A DNA stretch of 64,000 bases, taken from the NCBI RefSeq assembly GCF_029227915.1, contig NC_079880.1, positions 622,001 to 686,000 on the forward strand, in the 5' to 3' direction. Position numbers and translations under genes: made by a program. The notes below the pieces were generated by a model. That model searched no databases, was not told where the DNA came from, and worked only from the letters and a program-made list of their open reading frames with translations. This document shows positions 49,445-61,851 of the stretch, one piece after another. Each line of letters opens with the position of its first letter. Position 1 is the stretch's first letter. This DNA is from Hydractinia symbiolongicarpus. Lineage: Eukaryota; Cnidaria; Hydrozoa; Anthoathecata; Hydractiniidae.

Positions 49445-52400
49445 ACAATTGGACTCTAAGAAGTAACATTCATCTTAATTTGACTTGATTGCCCGAACTC
49501 AGCGATTACACTGGGCGCTGGAGTAGCGCTTCATTTAAAAATTTAGATAAATAAGTCAATTTTTACTGTGGGACCAATTATAGCCCTTAGCGCGCGCTGA
49601 AGAAATAGAGACAGTTTCAAATACTACATTTCATTGATTTTCTAACGGTGTCAGTCCGTTTGAGTTACAACGGTTGGGTCACATATTCGTACCAACATGT
49701 ATTTAGTGATTGTTACCCATGTTACTAAGTTGTATCGCTTTTAACAGTGAAACGATTGACTGTGGGACTTAATTGATCTAACTTTGGACTGTGACCTGAT
49801 AAATGTGATAAATGAGACAATTGGACTCTAAGAAATAACATTCTTCTTAATTTGACGTGATTGCCGGAACTCAGCGATTACACTGGGCGCTGTGGTAGCG
49901 CTTCATTTAAAAAATTAGATAAATAAGTCATTTTTTACTGTGAGACCAATCCTAGCCGTTATCGCGCGCTGAAGAATTAGCGACAGTTTCAAAAACTACA
50001 TTTCATTGACTTTCTAACGGTGTCAGTCCGTTTGAGTTATAATGGTTGGGTCACCGATTCGTACCAACATGTACTTAGCAATATTTTTCTGATATTACTA
50101 GGTTGCATCCCTTTTAACAATAAAACGATTGACTGTTGGACTTAGTTGAACTAACTTTTGACTGTGACCTGATAAATGTGATAAAGGAGACAATTGGACT
50201 TCAAGAAATAACATTCATCTTAATTTGACGTGATTATCGGAACTCAGCGATTACACTGGGCGCTGTTGCAGCGCTTCATTTAAAAATTTAGATCAATATG
50301 TCATATTTTACTGTTAGACCAATCCTAGCCGTTATCGCGCGCTGAAGAGTTAGCGACAGTTTCAAAAAGTACATTTCATTGACTTTCTAACGGTGTCAGT
50401 ACGTTTGAGTTACAACGGTTGCGTCACATATTCGTACCAACATGTATTTAGCGATATTTTTCTGATATTACTAGGTTGCATCGCTTTTAACAATGAAACG
50501 ATTTACTGTGGGACTTAATTGAACTAACTTTGTACTGTGACCTGATAAATGTGATAAATGAGACATTTGGATTCCAAGAAATAACATTCTTTTTAATTTG
50601 ACGTGATTGTCGGAACTCAGCGATTACACTGGGCGCTGTGGTAGCGCTTCATTTGAAAGTTTAAATAAATAAGTCATTTTTACTGCGGGACCAATCCTAG
50701 CCGTTATTACGCGCCGAAGAATTAGCGACAGTTTCAAAAACTACATTTCATTGACTTACTAACGGTGTCAGTTCGTTTGAGTTACAACGGTTGGGTCACA
50801 TATTCGTACCATCATGTATTTAGCGGTATTTCTCTGGTATTACTAGGTTGCATCGCTTTTAACAATGAAACAATTGACTGTGGGACTTAATTGATCTAAC
50901 TTTGGACTGTGACCTGATAAATGTGATAAATGAGACAATTGGACTCCAAGAAATAACATTCTTCTTAATTTGACGTGATTGCCGGAACTCAGCGATTGCA
51001 CTGGGCGCTGTGGTAGCGCTTCATTTAAAAATTTAGATAAATAAGTCATTTTTTACTGTGAGACCAATCCTAGCCGTTATCGCGCGCTGAAGAATTAGCG
51101 AAAGTTTCAAAAACTACATTTCATTGACTTTCTAACGGTGTCAGTCCGTTTGAGTTATAACGGTTAGGTCACTGATTCGTACCAACATGTACTTAGCAAT
51201 ATTTTTCTGATATTACTAGGTTGCATCCCTTTTAACAATAAAACGATTGACTGTTGGACTTAATTGAACTAACTTTTGACTGTGACCTGATAAATGTGAT
51301 AAAGGAGACAATTGGACTTCAAGAAATAACATTCTTCTTAATTTGACGTGATTATCGGATCTCAGCGATTACACTGGGCGCTGTTGCAGTGCTTCATTTA
51401 AAAATTTAGATCAATATGTCATTTTTTACAGTTAGACCAATCCTAGCCGTTATCGCGCGCTGAAGAATTAGCGACAGTTTCAAAAAGTACATTTCATTGA
51501 CTTTCTAACGGTGTCAGTACGTTTGAGTTACAACGGTTGAGTCACATATTCGTACCAACATGTATTTAGCGATATTTTTCTGATATTACTAAGCATCGCT
51601 TTTAACAATGAAACGATTTACTGTGAGACTTAATTGAACTAACTTTGGATTGTGACGTCATAAATGTGATAAATGAGACATTCGGACTCCAAGAAATAAC
51701 ATTCTTCTTAATTTGACGTGATTGTCGAAACTGAGCGATTACACTGGGCGCTGTGGTAGCGCTTCATTTGAAAAGTTAAATAAATAAGTCATTTTTACTG
51801 TGGGACCAATCCTAGTCGTTATCGCGCGCTGAAGAAATAGCGACAGTTTCAAAAACTACTTTTCATTGACTTTCTAACGGTGTCAATCCGCTTCAGTTAC
51901 AACAGTTGCGTCACATATTCGTACCAACATGTATTTAATGATTTTTACCGATATTACTAAGTTGTATCGCTTTTAACAGTGAAAGGATTGACTGTGGGAC
52001 TTAATTGAACTGATTTTGGACTATGAGCTTAGAAATGTGATAACTGAGACAATTGGACTTCAAGAAATAACATTCTTCTTAATTTGACATGATTGCCAGA
52101 ACTCAGCGATTACACTGAGCGCTGGGGTAGCGCTTCATTTAAAAAATTAGATAAATAAGTCATTTTTTACTGTGAGACCAATCCTAGCCGTTATCGTGCG
52201 CTGAAGAATTAGCGACAGTTTCAAAAAGTACATTTCATTGACTTTCTAACTGTGTCAGTCCGTTTGAGTTACAACGGTTGGGTCACATATTCGTACCAAC
52301 ATGTATTTAGCGATATTTTTCTGATATTACTAAGTTGCATCGCTTTTAAGAATGAAACGATTTACTGTGGGACTTAATTGAACTAACTTTGGATTGTAAC

Positions 52401-52555
52401 CTGATAAATGTGATAAATGAGACATTTGGACTCCAAGAAATAACATTCTTCTTAATTTGACGTGATTGTCGAAACTGAGCGATCACACTGGGCGCTGTGG
52501 TAGCGCTACATTTGAAAAGTTAAATAAATAAGTCATTTTTACTTTGGGACCAATC
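49445..52555 (+). repeat. 3.1-kb satellite block, copy 1 of a dispersed duplication
   Basis: This block of more than eight monomers matches 58741-61851 at an offset of 9296 bp. Shared marks include acttgattgcccgaac, gtgattgttacccatgttac, gttataatggttgggtcaccg, the 68-codon minus-strand frame at 50843 and the short deletion attactaagcatcgc at 51585. The match ends near 52555-52630, where this copy continues gtcagtccgtttgag and the other gtcaatccgcttcag. A related run is also present near 42200-44150. Confidence 0.82.
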
Positions 52556-53188
52556 CTAGCCGTTATCGCGCGCTGAAGAAATAGCGACAGTTTCAAAAAC
52601 TACTTTTCATTGACTTTCTAACGGTGTCAGTCCGTTTGAGTTATAATGGTTGGGTCACCGATTCGTACCAACATGTACTTAGCAATATTTTTCTGATATT
52701 ACTAGGTTGCATCCCTTTTAACAATAAAACGATTGACTGTTGGACTTAATTGAACTAACTTTTGACTGTGACCTGATAAATGTGATAAAGGAGACAATTG
52801 GACTTCAAGAAATAACATTCATCTTAATTTGACGTGATTATCGGAACTCAGCGATTACACTGGGCGCTGTTGCAGCGCTTAATTTAAAAATTTAGATCAA
52901 TATGTCATATTTTACTGTTAGACCAATCCTAGCCGTTATCGCGCGCAGAAGAGTTAGCGACAGTTTCAAAAAGTACATTTCATTGACTTTCTAACGGTTT
53001 CAGTACGTTTGAGTTACAATGGTTGCGTCACATATTCGTACCAACATGTATTTAGCGATATTTTTCTGATATTACTAGGTTGCATCGCTTTTAACAATGA
53101 AACGATTTACTGTGGGACTTAATTGAACTAACTTTGTACTGTGACCTGATAAATGTGATAAATGAGACATTTGGATTCCAAGAAATAA

Positions 53189-53932
53189 CATTCTTCTTAA
53201 TTTGACGTGATTGCCGGAACTCAGCGATTACACTGGGCGCTGTGGTAGCGCTTCATTTGAAAGGTTAAATAAATAAGTCATTTTTACTGCGGGACCAATC
53301 CTAGCCGTTATTACGCGCTGAAGAATTAGCAACAGTTTCAAAAACTACATTTCATTGACTTACTAACGGTGTCAGTTCGTTTGAGTTACAACGGTTGGGT
53401 CACATATTCGTACCAACATGTATTTAGCGATATTTTTCTGATATTACTAGGTTGCATCGCTTTTAACAATGAAACGATTTACTGTGGGACTTAATTGAAC
53501 TAACTTTGTACTGTGACCTGATAAATGTGATAAATGAGACATTTGGATTCCAAGAAATAACATTCTTCTTAATTTGACGTGATTGCCGGAACTCAGCGAT
53601 TACACTGGGCGCTGTGGTAGCGCTTCATTTGAAAGGTTAAATAAATAAGTCATTTTTACTGCGGGACCAATCCTAGCCGTTATTACGCGCTGAAGAATTA
53701 GCAACAGTTTCAAAAACTACATTTCATTGACTTACTAACGGTGTCAGTTCGTTTGAGTTACAACGGTTGGGTCACATATTCGTACCATCATGTATTTAGC
53801 GGTATTTCTCTGGTATTACTAGGTTGCATCGCTTTTAACAATGAAACAATTGACTGTGGGACTTAATTGATCTAACTTTGGACTGTGACCTGATAAATGT
53901 GATAAATGAGACAATTGGACTCCAACAAATAA
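53189..53932 (+). repeat. Duplicated single satellite monomer (372 bp)
   Basis: Monomers starting at 53189 and 53561 are virtually identical over most of their length and share the private variant gaattagcaacagtttc, not seen in neighbouring monomers. This points to a very recent one-monomer duplication. They diverge at the 3' end, where the second becomes the gtaccatcatgtatttagcgg type. Confidence 0.82.
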
Positions 53933-55344
53933 CATTCTTCTTAATTTGACGTGATTGCCGGAACTCAGCGATTGCACTGGGCGCTGTGGTAGCGCTTCAT
54001 TTAAAAATTTAGATAAATAAGTCATTTTTTACTGTGAGACCAATCCTAGCCGTTTCGCGCGCTGAAGAATTAGCGACAGTTTCAAAAACTACATTTCATT
54101 GACTTTCTAACGGTGTCAGTCCGTTTGAGTTATAACGGTTAGGTCACTGATTCGTCCCAACATGGACTTAGCAATATTTTTCTGATATTACTAGGTTGCA
54201 TCCCTTTTAACAATAAAACGATTGACTGTTGGACTTAATTGAACTAACTTTTGACTGTGACCTGATAAATGTGATAAAGGAGACAATTGGATTTCAAGAA
54301 ATAACATTCTTCTTAATTTGACGTGATTATCGGATCTCAGCGATTACACTGGGCGCTGTTGCAGCGCTTCATTTAAAAATTTAGATCAATATGTCATTTT
54401 TTACTGTTAAACCAATCCTAGCCGTTATCGCGCGCTGAAGAATTAGCGACAGTTTCAAAAAGTACATTTCATTGACTTTCTAACGGTGTCAGTACGTTTG
54501 AGTTACAACGGTTGCGTCACATATTCGTACCAACATGTATTTAGCGATATTTTTCTGATATTACTAGGTTGCATCGCTTTTAACAATGAAACGATTTACT
54601 GTGGGACTTAATTGAACTAACTTTGGATTGTGACCTGATAAATGTGATAAATGAGACAATTGGACTCCAAGAAATAACATTCTTCTTAATTTGACGTGAT
54701 TGTCGAAACTGAGCGATTACACTGGGCGCTGTGGTAGCGCTACATTTGAAAAGTTAATAAGTCATTTTTACTGTGGGACCAATCCTAGCCGTTATCGCGC
54801 GCTGAAGAAATAGCGACAGTTTCAAAAACTACTTTTCATTGACATTCTAACTGTGTCAATCCGCTTCAGTTACAACAGTTGCGTCACATATTCGTACCAA
54901 CATGTATTTAATGATTTTTTCCGATATTACTAAGTTGTATCGCTTTTAACAGTGAAACGAATGAATGTGGGACTTAATTGAACTAACTTTGGACTGTCAC
55001 CTGATGAATGTGATAAATAAGACAATTGGACTCTAAGAAGTAACATTCATCTTAATTTGACATGATTGCCCGAACTCAGCGATTACACTGGGCGCTGGAG
55101 TAGCGCTTCATTTAAAAATTTAGATAAATAAGTCAATTTTTACTGTGGGACCAATTATAGCCCTTAGCGCGCGCTGAAGAAATAGAGACAGTTTCAAATA
55201 CTACATTTCATTGATTTTCTAACGGTGTCAGTCCGTTTGAGTTACAACGGTTGGGTCACATATTCGTACCAACATGTATTTAGTGATTGTTACCCATGTT
55301 ACTAAGTTGTATCGCTTTTAACAGTGAAACGATTGACTGTGGGA

Positions 55345-58300
55345 CTTAATTGATCTAACTTTGGACTGTGACCTGATAAATGTGATAAATGAGACAATTG
55401 GACTCCAAGAAATAACATTCTTCTTAATTTGACGTGATTGCCGGAACTCAGCGATTACACTGGGCGCTGTGGTAGCGCTTCATTTAAAAAATTAGATAAA
55501 TAAGTCATTTTTTACTGTGAGACCAATCCTAGCCGTTATCGTGCGCTGAAGAATTAGCGACAGTTTCAAAAAGTACATTTCATTGACTTTCTAACGGTGT
55601 CAGTCCGTTTGAGTTACAACGGTTGGGTCACATATTCGTACCAACATGTATTTTGCAATATTTTTCTGATATTACTAAGTTGCATCGCTTTTAACAATGA
55701 AACGATTTACTGTGGGACTTAATTGAACTAACTTTGGATTTTGACCTGATAAATGTGATAAATGAGACATTTGGACTCCAAGAAATAACATTCTTCTTAA
55801 TTTGACGTGATTGTCGAAACTGAGCGATTACACTGGGCGCTGTGGTAGCGCTTCATTTGAAAAGTTAAATAAATAAGTCATTTTTACTTTGGGACCAATC
55901 CTAGCCGTTATCGCGCGCTGAAGAAATAGCGACAGTTTCAAAAACTACTTTTCATTGACTTTCTAACGGTGTTAATCCGCTTCAGTTACAACGGTTGCGT
56001 CACATATTCGTACCAACATGTATTTAATGATTTTTACCGATATTACTAAGTTGTATCGCTTTTAACAGTGAAAGGATTGACTGTGGGACTTAATTGAACT
56101 GATTTTGGACTATGACCTTAGAAATGTGATAACTGAGACAATTGGACTTCAAGAAATAACATTCTTCTTAATTTGACATGATTGCCGGAACTCAGCGATT
56201 ACACTGAGCGCTGGGGTAGCGCTTCATTTAAAAATTTAGATCAATATGTCATATTTTACTGTTAGACCAATCCTAGCCGTTATCGCGCGCAGAAGAGTTA
56301 GCGACAGTTTCAAAAAGTACATTTCATTGACTTTCTAACGGTTTCAGTACGTTTGAGTTACAACGGTTGCGTCACATATTCGTACCAACATGTATTTAGC
56401 GATATTTTTCTGATATTACTAGGTTGCATCGCTTTTAACAATGAAACGATTTACTGTGGGACTTAATTGATCTAACTTTGGACTGTGACCTGATAAATGT
56501 GATAAATGAGACAATTGGACTCCAAGAAATAACATTCTTCTTAATTTGACGTGATTGCCGGAACTCAGCGATTACACTGGGCGCTGTGGTAGCGCTTCAT
56601 TTAAAAAATTAGATAAATAAGTCATTTTTTACTGTGAGACCAATCCTAGCCGTTATCGTGCGCTGAAGAATTAGCGACAGTTTCAAAAAGTACATTTCAT
56701 TGACTTTCTAACGGTGTCAGTCCGTTTGAGTTACAACGGTTGGGTCACATATTCGTACCAACATGTATTTTGCAATATTTTTCTGATATTACTAAGTTGC
56801 ATCGCTTTTAACAATGAAACGATTTACTGTGGGACTTAATTGAACTAACTTTGGATTTTGACCTGATAAATGTGATAAATGAGACATTTGGACTCCAAGA
56901 AATAACATTCTTCTTAATTTGACGTGATTGTCGAAACTGAGCGATTACACTGGGCGCTGTGGTAGCGCTTCATTTGAAAAGTTAAATAAATAAGTCATTT
57001 TTAATTGGGACCAATCCTAGCCGTTATCGCGCGCTGAAGAAATAGCGACAGTTTCAAAAACTACTTTTCATTGACTTTCTAACGGTGTTAATCCGCTTCA
57101 GTTACAACGGTTGCGTCACATATTCGTACCAACATGTATTTAATGATTTTTACCGATATTACTAAGTTGTATCGCTTTTAACAGTGAAAGGATTGACTGT
57201 GGGACTTAATTGAACTGATTTTGGACTATGACCTTAGAAATGTGATAACTGAGACAATTGGACTTCAAGAAATAACATTCTTCTTAATTTGACATGATTG
57301 CCGGAACTCAGCGATTACACTGAGCGCTGGGGTAGCGCTTCATTTAAAAAATTAGATAAATAAGTCATTTTTTACTGTGAGACCAATCCTAGCCGTTATC
57401 GCGCGCTGAAGAAATAGCGACAGTTTCAAAAACTACTTTTCATTGACTTTCTAACGGTGTCAATCCGCTTCAGTTACAACAGTTGCGTCACATATTCGTA
57501 CCAACATGTATTTAATGATTTTTACCGATATTACTAAGTTGTATCGCTTTTAACAGTGAAAGGATTGACTGTGGGACTTAATTGAACTGATTTTGGACTA
57601 TGAGCTTAGAAATGTGATAACTGAGACAATTGGACTCTAAGAAGTAACATTCATCTTAATTTGACTTGATTGCCCGAACTCAGCGATTACACTGGGCGCT
57701 GGAGTAGCGCTTCATTTAAAAATTTAGATAAATAAGTCAATTTTTACTGTGGGACCAATTATAGCCCTTAGCGCGCGCTGAAGAAATAGAGACAGTTTCA
57801 AATACTACATTTCATTGATTTTCTAACGGTGTCAGTCCGTTTGAGTTACAACGGTTGGGTCACATATTCGTACCAACATGTATTTAGTGATTGTTACCCA
57901 TGTTACTAAGTTGCATCGCTTTTAACAATGAAACGATTTACTGTGGGACTTAATTGAACTAACTTTGGATTTTGACCTGATAAATGTGATAAATGAGACA
58001 TTTGGACTCCAAGAAATAACATTCTTCTTAATTTGACGTGATTGTCGAAACTGAGCGATTACACTGGGCGCTGTGGTAGCGCTTCATTTGAAAAGTTAAA
58101 TAAATAAGTCATTTTTACTTTGGGACCAATCCTAGCCGTTATCGCGCGCTGAAGAAATAGCGACAGTTTCAAAAACTACTTTTCATTGACTTTCTAACGG
58201 TGTTAATCCGCTTCAGTTACAACGGTTGCGTCACATATTCGTACCAACATGTATTTAATGATTTTTACCGATATTACTAAGTTGTATCGCTTTTAACAGT

Positions 58301-58740
58301 GAAAGGATTGACTGTGGGACTTAATTGAACTGATTTTGGACTATGACCTTAGAAATGTGATAACTGAGACAATTGGACTTCAAGAAATAACATTCTTCTT
58401 AATTTGACATGATTGCCGGAACTCAGCGATTACACTGAGCGCTGGGGTAGCGCTTCATTTAAAAAATTAGATAAATAAGTCATTTTTTACTGTGAGACCA
58501 ATCCTAGCCGTTATCGCGCGCTGAAGAAATAGCGACAGTTTCAAAAACTACTTTTCATTGACTTTCTAACGGTGTCAATCCGCTTCAGTTACAACAGTTG
58601 CGTCACATATTCGTACCAACATGTATTTAATGATTTTTACCGATATTACTAAGTTGTATCGCTTTTAACAGTGAAAGGATTGACTGTGGGACTTAATTGA
58701 ACTGATTTTGGACTATGAGCTTAGAAATGTGATAACTGAG
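55345..58740 (+). repeat. 1117-bp satellite trimers, three mosaic copies
   Basis: The private mark ttggattttgacctgat recurs at 55734, 56851 and 57965, spaced 1117 and 1114 bp. The 3-bp difference comes from a small deletion near 57001 (tttttaattgggacc). The cattcatc-start monomer at 57648 recurs at 58763, 1115 bp on. Copies share long identical runs but switch monomer type in places, so they are mosaic and not simple tandem repeats. Confidence 0.78.
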
Positions 58741-61700
58741 ACAATTGGACTCTAAGAAGTAACATTCATCTTAATTTGACTTGATTGCCCGAACTCAGCG
58801 ATTACACTGGGCGCTGGAGTAGCGCTTCATTTAAAAATTTAGATAAATAAGTCAATTTTTACTGTGGGACCAATTATAGCCCTTAGCGCGCGCTGAAGAA
58901 ATAGAGACAGTTTCAAATACTACATTTCATTGATTTTCTAACGGTGTCAGTCCGTTTGAGTTACAACGGTTGGGTCACATATTCGTACCAACATGTATTT
59001 AGTGATTGTTACCCATGTTACTAAGTTGTATCGCTTTTAACAGTGAAACGATTGACTGTGGGACTTAATTGATCTAACTTTGGACTGTGACCTGATAAAT
59101 GTGATAAATGAGACAATTGGACTCCAAGAAATAACATTCTTCTTAATTTGACGTGATTGCCGGAACTCAGCGATTACACTGGGCGCTGTGGTAGCGCTTC
59201 ATTTAAAAAATTAGATAAATAAGTCATTTTTTACTGTGAGACCAATCCTAGCCGTTATCGCGCGCTGAAGAATTAGCGACAGTTTCAAAAACTACATTTC
59301 ATTGACTTTCTAACGGTGTCAGTCCGTTTGAGTTATAATGGTTGGGTCACCGATTCGTACCAACATGTACTTAGCAATATTTTTCTGATATTACTAGGTT
59401 GCATCCCTTTTAACAATAAAACGATTGACTGTTGGACTTAATTGAACTAACTTTTGACTGTGACCTGATAAATGTGATAAAGGAGACAATTGGACTTCAA
59501 GAAATAACATTCATCTTAATTTGACGTGATTATCGGAACTCAGCGATTACACTGGGCGCTGTTGCAGCGCTTCATTTAAAAATTTAGATCAATATGTCAT
59601 ATTTTACTGTTAGACCAATCCTAGCCGTTATCGCGCGCTGAAGAGTTAGCGACAGTTTCAAAAAGTACATTTCATTGACTTTCTAACGGTGTCAGTACGT
59701 TTGAGTTACAACGGTTGCGTCACATATTCGTACCAACATGTATTTAGCGATATTTTTCTGATATTACTAGGTTGCATCGGTTTTAACAATGAAACGATTT
59801 ACTGTGGGACTTAATTGAACTAACTTTGTACTGTGACCTGATAAATGTGATAAATGAGACATTTGGATTCCAAGAAATAACATTCTTCTTAATTTGACGT
59901 GATTGCCGGAACTCAGCGATTACACTGGGCGCTGTGGTAGCGCTTCATTTGAAAGGTTAAATAAATAAGTCATTTTTACTGCGGGACCAATCCTAGCCGT
60001 TATTACGCGCCGAAGAATTAGCGACAGTTTCAAAAACTACATTTCATTGACTTACTAACGGTGTCAGTTCGTTTGAGTTACAACGGTTGGGTCACATATT
60101 CGTACCATCATGTATTTAGCGGTATTTCTCTGGTATTACTAGGTTGCATCGCTTTTAACAATGAAACAATTGACTGTGGGACTTAATTGATCTAACTTTG
60201 GACTGTGACCTGATAAATGTGATAAATGAGAAAATTGGACTCCAAGAAATAACATTCTTCTTAATTTGACGTGATTGCCGGAACTCAGCGATTGCACTGG
60301 GCGCTGTGGTAGCGCTTCATTTAAAAATTTAGATAAATAAGTCATTTTTTACTGTGAGACCAATCCTAGCCGTTATCGCGCGCTGAAGAATTAGCGACAG
60401 TTTCAAAAACTACATTTCATTGACTTTCTAACGGTGTCAGTCCGTTTGAGTTATAACGGTTAGGTCACTGATTCGTACCAACATGTACTTAGCAATATTT
60501 TTCTGATATTACTAGGTTGCATCCCTTTTAACAATAAAACGATTGACTGTTGGACTTAATTGAAATAACTTTTGACTGTGACCTGATAAATGTGATAAAG
60601 GAGACAATTGGACTTCAAGAAATAACATTCTTCTTAATTTGACGTGATTATCGGATGTCAGCGATTACACTGGGCGCTGTTGCAGTGCTTCATTTAAAAA
60701 TTTAGATCAATATGTCATTTTTTACTGTTAGACCAATCCTAGCCGTTATCGCGCGCTGAAGAATTAGCGACAGTTTCAAAAAGTACATTTCATTGACTTT
60801 CTAACGGTGTCAGTACGTTTGAGTTACAACGGTTGCGTCACATATTCGTACCAACATGTATTTAGCGATATTTTTCTGATATTACTAAGCATCGCTTTTA
60901 ACAATGAAACGATTTACTGTGAGACTTAATTGAACTAACTTTGGATTGTGACGTGATAAATGTGATAAATGAGACATTCGGACTCCAAGAAATAAAATTC
61001 TTCTTAATTTGACGTGATTGTCGAAACTGAGCGATTACACTGGGCGCTGTGGTAGCGCTTCAATTGAAAAGTTAAATAAATAAGTCATTTTTACTGTGGG
61101 ACCAATCCTAGTCGTTATCGCGCGCTGAAGAAATAGCGACAGTTTCAAAAACTACTTTTCATTGACTTTCTAACGGTGTCAATCCGCTTCAGTTACAACA
61201 GTTGCGTCACATATTCGTACCAACATGTATTTAATGATTTTTACCGATATTACTAAGTTGTATCGCTTTTAACAGTGAAAGGATTGACTGTGGGACTTAA
61301 TTGAACTGATTTTGGACTATGAGCTTAGAAATGTGATAACTGAGACAATTGGACTTCAAGAAATAACATTCTTCTTAATTTGACATGATTGCCGGAACTC
61401 AGCGATTACACTGAGCGCTGGGGTAGCGCTTCATTTAAAAAATTAGATAAATAAGTCATTTTTTACTGTGAGACCAATCCTAGCCGTTATCGTGCGCTGA
61501 AGAATTAGAGACAGTTTCAAAAAGTACATTTCATTGACTTTCTAACTGTGTCAGTCCGTTTGAGTTACAACGGTTGGGTCACATATTCGTACCAACATGT
61601 ATTTAGCGATATTTTTCTGATATTACTAAGTTGCATCGCTTTTAAGAATGAAACGATTTACTATGGGACTTAATTGAACTAACTTTGGATTGTAACCTGA

Positions 61701-61851
61701 TAAATGTGATAAATGAGACATTTGGACTCCAAGAAATAACATTCTTCTTAATTTGACGTGATTGTCGAAACTGAGCGATTACACTGGGCGCTGTGGTAGC
61801 GCTACATTTGAAAAGTTAAATAAATAAGTCATTTTTACTGTGGGACCAATC
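58741..61851 (+). repeat. 3.1-kb satellite block, copy 2 of a dispersed duplication
   Basis: Partner of 49445-52555 (offset 9296 bp), with the same monomer order and only scattered substitutions (for example tgcatcggttttaac near 59775). The sequence after it, up to about 62900, resembles 45000-46900 instead, so it joins two different upstream neighbourhoods. Confidence 0.82.
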
